DNA of 64,000 nt. Origin: Aquiflexum sp. TKW24L. Its GTDB lineage: Bacteria > Bacteroidota > Bacteroidia > Cytophagales > Cyclobacteriaceae. A program made the translations under genes and the position numbers. The stretch is from NCBI RefSeq assembly GCF_023502205.1, contig NZ_JAMFLG010000005.1, positions 1-64,000 on the forward strand, read 5' to 3'. Shown here piece after piece: positions 46,327-53,726 of the stretch. Under the pieces are notes generated by a model. That model made no database searches, had not been told where the DNA came from, and saw only the letters and a list, made by a program, of their open reading frames with translations. The first letter of the stretch is position 1; the number at the start of each line of letters is the position of its first letter.

Positions 46327-46342
46327 TGTTTCACGTGAAACA
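46327..46342. promoter_or_regulatory. parS centromere-like site 2 (ParB binding)
   Basis: A second exact TGTTTCACGTGAAACA, just upstream of mnmG. Two perfect copies 48 bp apart centre to centre are very unlikely by chance; ParB/Spo0J would load here to separate chromosome origins. Confidence 0.92.
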
Positions 46343-46359
46343 TTAAATACAAAAAATAT

Positions 46360-48225
46360 ATGTTTCCAATATATGATGTAATCGTGGTAGGGGCTGGCCA
46401 CGCAGGTTGTGAAGCTGCGCATGCCGCTGCGAAAATAGGTTCAAAAGTGCTTCTATGTACAATGAACATGAATACGATTGCACAAATGTCATGTAACCCC
46501 GCAATGGGCGGCGTAGCAAAGGGGCAAATAGTAAGGGAAATCGATGCCCTTGGAGGCATGTCAGGTATAATATCCGACAAATCCATGATCCAATTCAGAA
46601 TGCTGAATAGGTCCAAAGGTCCTGCCATGTGGTCACCAAGATCGCAAAATGACAGGATGAAATTTGCTGAAGAATGGCGCCTGGCGCTTGAACAAACGCC
46701 TAATGTTGATTTTTGGCAGGAAATGATCAGTGGCTTACTAATTAAAGACAATAAAGTAGTAGGGGTAAGAACATCAATCGGAATTGAAATTCAATCGAAG
46801 TCTGTTGTACTAACCAATGGAACGTTCTTAAACGGAATCATCCATATTGGTGAAAAACAGTTTGGGGGAGGGAGAACAGGTGAATCAGCGGCCAAAGGAA
46901 TCACAGAACAACTTGTTCAATTAGGTTTTGAAGCCGGACGGATGAAGACAGGTACACCTCCAAGAGTAGATGGTAGATCACTAGACTACTCCAAAATGGA
47001 AGTTCAATATGGCGATGAAAACCCTGAAAAATTCTCGTATTCTGATGAAACAAGCTCTCTCAAAGAACAAAGAACTTGTTGGATAACCTACACCAATAAA
47101 GAAGTCCACAAAACCTTGGAAACAGGGTTTGATAGGTCACCCATGTTTAATGGAAGAATTCAGGGATTAGGACCAAGATATTGTCCTTCCATTGAAGATA
47201 AAATCAACAGATTTGCTGAAAGAGACAGACATCAAATATTCGTAGAGCCTGAAGGTTGGAATACAGTAGAAATGTATATCAACGGCTTCTCAACATCCCT
47301 GCCTGAAGATGTTCAGTACGCTGCCATAACAAAAATTAAAGGTTTCGAGAATGCCAAAATGTTCAGACCGGGATATGCAATCGAATACGATTACTTTCCT
47401 CCCACACAGCTTAAATTAAGCTTAGAAACACACTTAATTGAAAATTTATTTTTTGCAGGACAAATAAACGGAACAACTGGATATGAAGAGGCTGCTTCCC
47501 AAGGCCTAATGGCAGGGATAAATGCTTCAAGGAAAGCCCAAGAAAAAGATCCATTTCTGCTTAAGAGATCAGATGCCTATATTGGTGTATTGATTGATGA
47601 TTTGATCAATAAGGGGACTGAAGAACCCTACAGAATGTTTACATCAAGAGCGGAGTTCCGGCTACTGTTAAGACAAGACAATGCCGACCTACGGCTTACA
47701 CAAATGGGGCATGAGATTGGGTTAGCCGATGATATAAGGCTAGAAAAAATGTTGGATAAGAAATCTGATACTGCAAAATTGATCAATGATCTAAAACAGA
47801 AAAAGCTGTCCCCAGATTTGGTAAATGAAGGTCTAGAAGGATTTGATACAGCAACAATCAAAGAAAAAATAACAGTAGAAAAACTTCTTAAAAGACCGCA
47901 ATTAGGTTTGTCTGAAGTAATGAACCTTGACACTGATCTAAGACACTATCTTTCCAAATACAAAAAAGAAGTGCTAGAACAGGCAGAGATCCAAATCAAA
48001 TATGACAGCTATATCGACAAAGAACAACAAATGGTGGAAAAATTGAATAACATGGAAAATTATAAAATCCCAATTCAATTTGACTATTTGGCTATAACAG
48101 CGCTTTCGGCAGAAGGGAAACAAAAATTAAACAAAATAAAACCCGAAACTTTGGGTCAAGCATCCCGAATCAGCGGAGTGACTCCAGCAGACTTATCCAT
48201 TCTCACCGTTTATTTAGGAAGATAA
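46360..48225 (+). CDS. mnmG: tRNA uridine-5-carboxymethylaminomethyl synthesis enzyme MnmG (GidA)
   Basis: A 621-residue FAD-dependent enzyme that, with MnmE, modifies the wobble uridine of certain tRNAs. The FAD motif VVGAGHAGCEAAHAAAKIG is at the N-terminus; MSCNPAMGGVAKGQIVREIDALGG, GTFLNGIIHIGEK, ETHLIENLFFAGQINGTTGY and EEPYRMFTSRAEFRL follow as in all MnmG. The C-terminal helical region ends with QASRISGVTPADL. The gene is often found close to the origin, which fits the two parS sites upstream and the oriC candidate 2.5 kb downstream. The stop shares a base with the next start. Confidence 0.95.
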   Translation: MFPIYDVIVVGAGHAGCEAAHAAAKIGSKVLLCTMNMNTIAQMSCNPAMGGVAKGQIVREIDALGGMSGIISDKSMIQFRMLNRSKGPAMWSPRSQNDRMKFAEEWRLALEQTPNVDFWQEMISGLLIKDNKVVGVRTSIGIEIQSKSVVLTNGTFLNGIIHIGEKQFGGGRTGESAAKGITEQLVQLGFEAGRMKTGTPPRVDGRSLDYSKMEVQYGDENPEKFSYSDETSSLKEQRTCWITYTNKEVHKTLETGFDRSPMFNGRIQGLGPRYCPSIEDKINRFAERDRHQIFVEPEGWNTVEMYINGFSTSLPEDVQYAAITKIKGFENAKMFRPGYAIEYDYFPPTQLKLSLETHLIENLFFAGQINGTTGYEEAASQGLMAGINASRKAQEKDPFLLKRSDAYIGVLIDDLINKGTEEPYRMFTSRAEFRLLLRQDNADLRLTQMGHEIGLADDIRLEKMLDKKSDTAKLINDLKQKKLSPDLVNEGLEGFDTATIKEKITVEKLLKRPQLGLSEVMNLDTDLRHYLSKYKKEVLEQAEIQIKYDSYIDKEQQMVEKLNNMENYKIPIQFDYLAITALSAEGKQKLNKIKPETLGQASRISGVTPADLSILTVYLGR

Positions 48226-49124
48226 TGTCACAGGAAAGATTAACCAAATGCCCACTATGCAAAAGCGGGCTTTTCCTTAATCACGCAGAATTATGCGATT
48301 TCTCAATAAGCAAGGAAAATTTCATGCTCTGTAAATGCACTTCATGCAATTTGATCTTTACAAATCCACGACCTGATAAGATTAGTATAGGGAAATATTA
48401 CGAATCTGAAGATTACATTTCGCACCATAACAAATCAACTAATATTGTCAACATAATTTACAAATGGGTAAGAAACATTACGCTAAAAAAGAAAGTATCC
48501 TGGTTAAATAATTACTCACACAAAAAGGGTTCTCTATTGGATATCGGATGCGGAACAGGCGAATTCTTATCGTTAGCAAAAAAAAACGGGTGGAAAATAT
48601 CAGGAATAGAACCAAACAAAACAGCTCGGAAAATTGCTACCAAAAAGAAACTGTCAATTCAAAAAAATCTTGAGGACATCAAAAAAGACCAGAAATTTGA
48701 TATCATAAGTTTATTTCATGTACTAGAGCACGTCCATGATTTGAGAAAAACAGGTAAAAAGATTATAAGTCATTTGAATGATAATGGAAGAGTATTCATT
48801 GCAGTCCCTAATATAAATTCATACGATGCTTCTTCTTATGGGTCATTTTGGGCAGCATGGGACGTACCAAGACACCTATATCATTTTAGCCAAGAAACAA
48901 TCAACGCCTTTGCAAAAGAGGTAGGAATGGAAATAGTAGCTCAAGAACCAATGGTATTTGATAGTTATTATGTTTCTCTTTTATCCGAAAAATACCTAAA
49001 ACCTGAAATAAATTTTCTGTCAAAACTGATAAATGCCTATATAAAAGGCTATAAATCAAATGCTTGGTCGAGGAAAAACAACAATGACTTCTCCAGCATA
49101 TTGTATATTTTAAAGAAGAAATGA
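48225..49124 (+). CDS. class I SAM methyltransferase with N-terminal zinc ribbon
   Basis: A 299-residue methyltransferase. The N-terminal zinc-ribbon-like part has CPLCKSG and CKCTSCNLIFTNPRP. The SAM-binding domain has LLDIGCGTGEFLSLAKKNGW near 105 and FDIISLFHVLEHVHDL near 165. Similar proteins act on small molecules, lipids or polysaccharides. Its start shares one base with the mnmG stop (TAATG), and it overlaps the following gene by four bases, so the three form one operon. Confidence 0.8.
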   Translation: MSQERLTKCPLCKSGLFLNHAELCDFSISKENFMLCKCTSCNLIFTNPRPDKISIGKYYESEDYISHHNKSTNIVNIIYKWVRNITLKKKVSWLNNYSHKKGSLLDIGCGTGEFLSLAKKNGWKISGIEPNKTARKIATKKKLSIQKNLEDIKKDQKFDIISLFHVLEHVHDLRKTGKKIISHLNDNGRVFIAVPNINSYDASSYGSFWAAWDVPRHLYHFSQETINAFAKEVGMEIVAQEPMVFDSYYVSLLSEKYLKPEINFLSKLINAYIKGYKSNAWSRKNNNDFSSILYILKKK

Positions 49125-50797
49125 AGTTAATAGATCATATAATTGTAATAATAATAATTTTTGTCCTAGTTTCTTGTGCAAAACAGAGCACACCACTAGG
49201 AGGTCCAAAAGACGAAGAGGCACCAAAATTATTATCAATAACTCCACAAAATGAATCAACCAATGCAAAGCCAGATGTCATTGAACTGGAGTTTGATGAA
49301 TACATTAAAACTGAAACACCAAACAAACAAATTATAATCACTCCAAGAATCAATAAAGATGAAATGGTAGTGACGACCAATAAAAATAGAGTAATAATAA
49401 AACTCAACCAAGAACTCGAGGACAGTACAACTTATGTTTTCAATTTTCAAAAATCCATCAAGGACATAACTGAAAATAATATACCAGAGAACCTCAAACT
49501 GGTTTTTTCTACCGGACCAACAATCGATAGCTTAACATTCTCAGGAAATGTTTCCTTCATTTTTCCACAACGAGATAAATTTCTGACGGATATCCTTGTC
49601 GGTTTGTATACGAAAGACGATACTACCAACGTACTCACAGCACCGCCGTATTATATTGGCCAAACAGACTCCACAGGAAATTTTACCCTCACAAACATTA
49701 AAGCCGGAGAATACAGAGCTTATGCATGGCATGATGACAACGGGTCATTAAAGGCTGAAGAAAAACAAGAAGCATACGGCTTTATCTCTGATACGCTTTC
49801 AATTCAAGACAACATCAGCGATGCAAAATTTTACTTATCCAAAGCTGATCTTTCGGGTTTCAAAGTTAACAGGGCGGCGGCATCAGGACAGAATTTTGAT
49901 ATTGTACTTAGTAAATTTCCTATCCATATAAAAGTTGAGCATGAAGAATTTAATTCAAGCTTATTTTACAGACAAAACGAAAAAAACTTAAGGCTATATC
50001 ATACGACATTAAGAAATGACAGTATACCTGTTAGAATAGCTTTAACTGACTCTGTTGGATTCAAATTGGACACACTGATTTACACCAAATTCGAAAACAG
50101 CGAAAGGAAAAACGAAAAATTTGAAGGAACATTAACAGGGAAAAAGAACTTTCTTTCCAATATAGAAGCGGACATAAAATTCAATAAGCCTTTAAATGAA
50201 ATTTCTTTTGATTCGTTGTATGTTAAATATGACTCAGCATCAATCATCCGAATTTCACAGCAACACGTATTTTTTAAAGACAGCGCGGATCGAACTTTAC
50301 TTAGTATAAAAGTGAATATCCCTGATTCACTCAAAAAAGAAACATACAATTTTTACGCAATGGATTCTACATTTCGAGATATAGAAGGTGAATACTTCGC
50401 AACAAAAATAGAAACTAGCTTCAGAAAATTAAATAAAGAAACTCTTGCTGAAGAAATCAAAGTAAAAGTTAACACAGATTTTCTACCAATATTAGTGCAA
50501 ATCCAGGACAAGAAAGAGGAAATAATCGCTGAACAATACCTAACAGAGACAAATACAACCACCTTCAGAAACTTGGAAGCAGGAACTTACTACATAAGGG
50601 CTATACTTGACATTAACAAAAACAGAAAATGGGACACCTCAAATATGGTATTAAACCGACAGGCTGAACCCATTTATTACCTGGAAAATATCGCAAACGA
50701 AGATCCGAGAGATACAATAATAAGAGGAGGTTGGTCCTTAGATGTAGTAATTGAGCCAAATAAACAACTCGGTATTCCAAAAAATGATCAAAATTAA
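49121..50797 (+). CDS. Ig-like domain lipoprotein
   Basis: A 558-residue lipoprotein with Cys at position 19 (VLVSCAKQ) followed by the GGPKDEEAP segment. The N-terminal ~100 residues form an SbsA-type Ig-like domain (ELEFDEYIKTETPNKQIIITP, TTYVFNFQKSIKDI). The remainder contains carboxypeptidase-regulatory-like strands (TDSTGNFTLTNIKAGEYRAYAW, FRNLEAGTYYIRAILDINKNRKWD). It is probably surface or outer-membrane located; its function is unknown. The start overlaps the methyltransferase stop by four bases. Confidence 0.8.
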   Translation: MKLIDHIIVIIIIFVLVSCAKQSTPLGGPKDEEAPKLLSITPQNESTNAKPDVIELEFDEYIKTETPNKQIIITPRINKDEMVVTTNKNRVIIKLNQELEDSTTYVFNFQKSIKDITENNIPENLKLVFSTGPTIDSLTFSGNVSFIFPQRDKFLTDILVGLYTKDDTTNVLTAPPYYIGQTDSTGNFTLTNIKAGEYRAYAWHDDNGSLKAEEKQEAYGFISDTLSIQDNISDAKFYLSKADLSGFKVNRAAASGQNFDIVLSKFPIHIKVEHEEFNSSLFYRQNEKNLRLYHTTLRNDSIPVRIALTDSVGFKLDTLIYTKFENSERKNEKFEGTLTGKKNFLSNIEADIKFNKPLNEISFDSLYVKYDSASIIRISQQHVFFKDSADRTLLSIKVNIPDSLKKETYNFYAMDSTFRDIEGEYFATKIETSFRKLNKETLAEEIKVKVNTDFLPILVQIQDKKEEIIAEQYLTETNTTTFRNLEAGTYYIRAILDINKNRKWDTSNMVLNRQAEPIYYLENIANEDPRDTIIRGGWSLDVVIEPNKQLGIPKNDQN

Positions 50798-51112
50798 TGT
50801 AGATAACACCACTATTTAATGTTAATAAACCATTGCAACTTGAGTACAAACTCATACTTATCCATAGACATTCTACAAAACAACTGAAATCCAGGTTCGC
50901 AAGTTTACAACTTCTATATCATCAACAGTTGTACACATTTCAAACCACACCACACTAACGACAAGTAGCAATTTTACATTTCCCACACCATATTCAATTT
51001 TTTCAAAAACCCATTGAACCACAGCAGATTAATCATGCATTCAATGTGAATTACAAGTGGAAAACAAGATGATAACACCACCATAACATGTTGATTAAAA
51101 ATTACAGAAATA

Positions 51113-51121
51113 TTATCCACA
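51113..51121 (+). promoter_or_regulatory. perfect DnaA box
   Basis: TTATCCACA, 26 bp before the pure A/T stretch of the candidate origin. Confidence 0.65.
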
Positions 51122-51184
51122 AATCCACACCTTAATAACAATAATAGTTTTATTTAATTAAATAATATATTATATATATAAAGC

Positions 51185-51193
51185 TGTGGAAAA
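51185..51193 (-). promoter_or_regulatory. DnaA box (opposite strand)
   Basis: TGTGGAAAA reads TTTTCCACA on the minus strand, matching TTWTNCACA. It is two bases past the pure A/T stretch, facing the box at 51113. Confidence 0.6.
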
Positions 51194-51266
51194 TACGAAA
51201 TACCCATTTTTTGGAATACTGAAAGGTTTTATCTAATTTCAACAACCTTCAAAACCCAATAAAACC

Positions 51267-53024
51267 ATGCAAATCACCAGACTCTTTGATTTGATCAATT
51301 ACCAAATCGCCACATACGACAAAGATGTTGCCCTTGCCCACAAATCAGGTAGCAATTGGAAAACATATTCAAGCAGAGATTTGAAAAAAATTGCTGATAA
51401 CCTCAGCCTTGCATTTATAAAAACTGGGATTAAGAAAAATGATAAGGTAGCTATCATTTCGAACAACAGACCTGAATGGAATTTTATAGATCTGGCCTTA
51501 CAGCAGATTGGTGCTATTTCTGTTCCGATGTATCCTACTATTTCAGCAGAAGATTACAATTACATTTTTCATCATGCCGAGGTTACAAAGATTTTTGTAG
51601 GTGATCAAGAAATATATCAAAAGGCAGTCGAAGGTTCGTCCGATATGGAAGCTCAGATAATTTCTTTTGATAAAATCAATGGATGTGATTATTGGGAAGA
51701 TTTTATGGCTTTGGGTGAGTCAGGAAATCTTGCAGAATTGGAAGCCATTAAGGATACCATCAAATTTGAGGATCTTTTTACCATAATCTATACCTCAGGA
51801 ACTACTGGAAGACCAAAGGGAGTCATGTTGACACATTCAAATATAATTTCAAACATCTATGCGATTGAAGATAGGATGATTGTAACCCGAGGAGAAGCAA
51901 AAGCATTGAGTTTTTTACCGCTTTGCCACATTTATGAAAGGACAGGTTCATTCTGCTTTATTTATATGGGAATCTCAATTTACTATGCCGAAAGCATGGA
52001 AACTATAGGGGAAAATCTTAAGGAAATTAAGCCTCATATATTCAACACAGTCCCAAGGTTATTGGAAAAGGTTTATGACAAAATAGTTTCTAAAGGATAT
52101 GAATTGACAGGAGTAAAAAAATCGCTTTTTTTCTGGGCTCTGAATTTGGGATTGAAATATGAACCGAATAAAGATCAAGGTTCTTGGTATAATTTTCAGC
52201 TGAAGATGGCTAACAAAATTATCTTTAGCAAATGGAGAGAGGCTTTGGGAGGAAATGTCATGCAAATCAATTCTGGTGCCTCAGCTTTACAACCTAGACT
52301 GGCTAGGGTATTCTGGAGTGCAGGTATTCCTGTCAATGAAGGTTATGGGTTGACCGAAACTTCCCCTGTCGTATCTACTTCCATTTGCAACCATCAGGAT
52401 ATCCGGATTGGTATGGTGGGCAAAATAGTAAAAGATGTTTCTGTAAAAATTGCTGCCGATGGTGAGATCATGGTCAAAGGGCCCAATGTCATGCAAGGTT
52501 ACTACAAGCAACCTGAACTGACAGCGGAAGTTCTAGAACCAGACGGTTGGTTTCATACAGGTGATATCGGTGAATTGCACGAGGGAAATTACCTTAAGAT
52601 CACAGATCGAAAAAAGGAAATGTTCAAAACCTCAGGTGGCAAGTACATCGCTCCACAGCCAATGGAGAATAAATTTAAAGAATCTTCAATAATTGAGCAG
52701 GTTTTGGTAGTCGGCGAAAACAAAAACTATCCTGCAGCTCTGATAGTCCCCAGCATTACAGGCTTACAGGACTGGTGCAGGCATAAGGATATTCCGTACA
52801 CTTCCGATGTAGAGATGCTTCAAAAGCCTGAAATACTTGATAAGTTTCAAAAAGAAATTGATAACCTCAACAAGTACTTTGGGAAGTGGGAACAGATCAA
52901 AAAATTCAAAGTATTGACCAAGCAATGGACTGTTGAATCAGGGGAATTAACCCCAACTATGAAATTGAAAAGGAAAGTTATCCATCAAAAATTCGCAAAA
53001 GAGATTGATTCATTATTTTCTTAA
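51267..53024 (+). CDS. fadD: long-chain fatty acid-CoA ligase
   Basis: A 585-residue acyl-CoA synthetase that activates fatty acids with ATP and CoA at the membrane. The AMP-binding motif FTIIYTSGTTGRPKGVMLTH lies near residue 175; EGYGLTETSPVVS, GWFHTGDIGEL and KITDRKKEMFKTSGGKYIAP follow in order. It opens the fatty-acid degradation locus but ends in a strong terminator at 53089, so it is a separate transcript from the marR-fad operon. Confidence 0.9.
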   Translation: MQITRLFDLINYQIATYDKDVALAHKSGSNWKTYSSRDLKKIADNLSLAFIKTGIKKNDKVAIISNNRPEWNFIDLALQQIGAISVPMYPTISAEDYNYIFHHAEVTKIFVGDQEIYQKAVEGSSDMEAQIISFDKINGCDYWEDFMALGESGNLAELEAIKDTIKFEDLFTIIYTSGTTGRPKGVMLTHSNIISNIYAIEDRMIVTRGEAKALSFLPLCHIYERTGSFCFIYMGISIYYAESMETIGENLKEIKPHIFNTVPRLLEKVYDKIVSKGYELTGVKKSLFFWALNLGLKYEPNKDQGSWYNFQLKMANKIIFSKWREALGGNVMQINSGASALQPRLARVFWSAGIPVNEGYGLTETSPVVSTSICNHQDIRIGMVGKIVKDVSVKIAADGEIMVKGPNVMQGYYKQPELTAEVLEPDGWFHTGDIGELHEGNYLKITDRKKEMFKTSGGKYIAPQPMENKFKESSIIEQVLVVGENKNYPAALIVPSITGLQDWCRHKDIPYTSDVEMLQKPEILDKFQKEIDNLNKYFGKWEQIKKFKVLTKQWTVESGELTPTMKLKRKVIHQKFAKEIDSLFS

Positions 53025-53088
53025 CAATTAAATCAAATAAGAATCTTCTTTTGGAATAAACGCAATTTACCCGTCCAAACTTACATTT

Positions 53089-53128
53089 AAAACTATATTC
53101 TGTAAATATTCAGAATATAGTTTTTTTT
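53089..53128 (+). terminator. rho-independent terminator after fadD
   Basis: AAACTATATTCTG (53090-53102) pairs with CAGAATATAGTTT (53111-53123), followed by a T run of eight. A 13-bp stem with a T tail is a strong terminator for fadD. Confidence 0.85.
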
Positions 53129-53155
53129 ATTTACCCAAACCCTAAACTTAATTTC

Positions 53156-53198
53156 TTATGCATGCATAACTTTTTTTCAATTTAGTATGCATGCATAC
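53156..53198. promoter_or_regulatory. paired palindromic operator upstream of marR
   Basis: Two perfect 14-bp palindromes, TTATGCATGCATAA (53156-53169) and GTATGCATGCATAC (53185-53198), with shared core TATGCATGCATA and centres 29 bp apart. They lie between the fadD terminator and the marR start, the right place for self-regulated binding of a MarR dimer and control of the fad operon. Confidence 0.7.
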
Positions 53199-53235
53199 AA
53201 TATTTTTACTACATTGGTCGTACTAAAATACACCT

Positions 53236-53712
53236 ATGAAGCGCGAAGAGACAGTTGACTATCATATCAAAAGTGCCTGGCATGCGATTTCCAGGATGTA
53301 CAACCAAAAAGCAGCTCAGGAAGATTTCACGACCGCCATCGGTTTTGTCCTGATCAATATTCACTCCAAGGACGGTACTCCTGCCACCAAGATAGCTCCG
53401 TTGATGGGTCTGGAGGCAAGAAGCTTAACAAGGATGCTGAAAAGCATGGAAGAGAAAGAACTGATTTATAAAAAACCTGATCCCATTGACAAGAGGTCAG
53501 TGAGGATTTTTCTAACTCCGGAAGGGAAAAGAAAAAAGGAAATCTCTGTTCAAACGATCATGGAATTCAACGAGCAGGTAAGAGAAGTAGTGAGCAGCGA
53601 GGAATTGGATACATTTTTTACTGTGTTCCAAAAGATCAACCATGTCATAGATAATTTACAAACAGAAACTATAAACCCCAATGAGTACAACAGTCAGTTG
53701 TATGAAATTTAA
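53236..53712 (+). CDS. MarR family transcriptional regulator
   Basis: A 158-residue winged-helix regulator. The helix-turn-helix and wing are in TKIAPLMGLEARSLTRMLKSMEEKELIYKKPDPIDKRSVRIFLTPEGK. It starts the fatty-acid operon, 14 bp ahead of the fadB-like gene. The paired palindromes upstream suggest self-regulation and control of beta-oxidation in response to an acyl-CoA or fatty acid; the ligand is inferred from context. Confidence 0.88.
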   Translation: MKREETVDYHIKSAWHAISRMYNQKAAQEDFTTAIGFVLINIHSKDGTPATKIAPLMGLEARSLTRMLKSMEEKELIYKKPDPIDKRSVRIFLTPEGKRKKEISVQTIMEFNEQVREVVSSEELDTFFTVFQKINHVIDNLQTETINPNEYNSQLYEI

Positions 53713-53726
53713 AACCAACACATTTT

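Larger units (their letters stand above)
50798..51266. other. candidate chromosomal replication origin (oriC)
   Basis: A 469-bp gene-free AT-rich region. One perfect DnaA box TTATCCACA lies at 51113-51121; another matching TTWTNCACA lies on the opposite strand at 51185-51193. They flank a 35-bp stretch of pure A/T (51148-51182) that could be the unwinding element. One-mismatch boxes lie at 50799, 50858, 50929, 50979, 51045 and 51056. The motif GATAACACCAC occurs twice (50802 and 51070). Two parS sites lie 4.5-4.7 kb upstream. There is no dnaA gene in the window, and gene direction does not change here. Confidence 0.6.
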
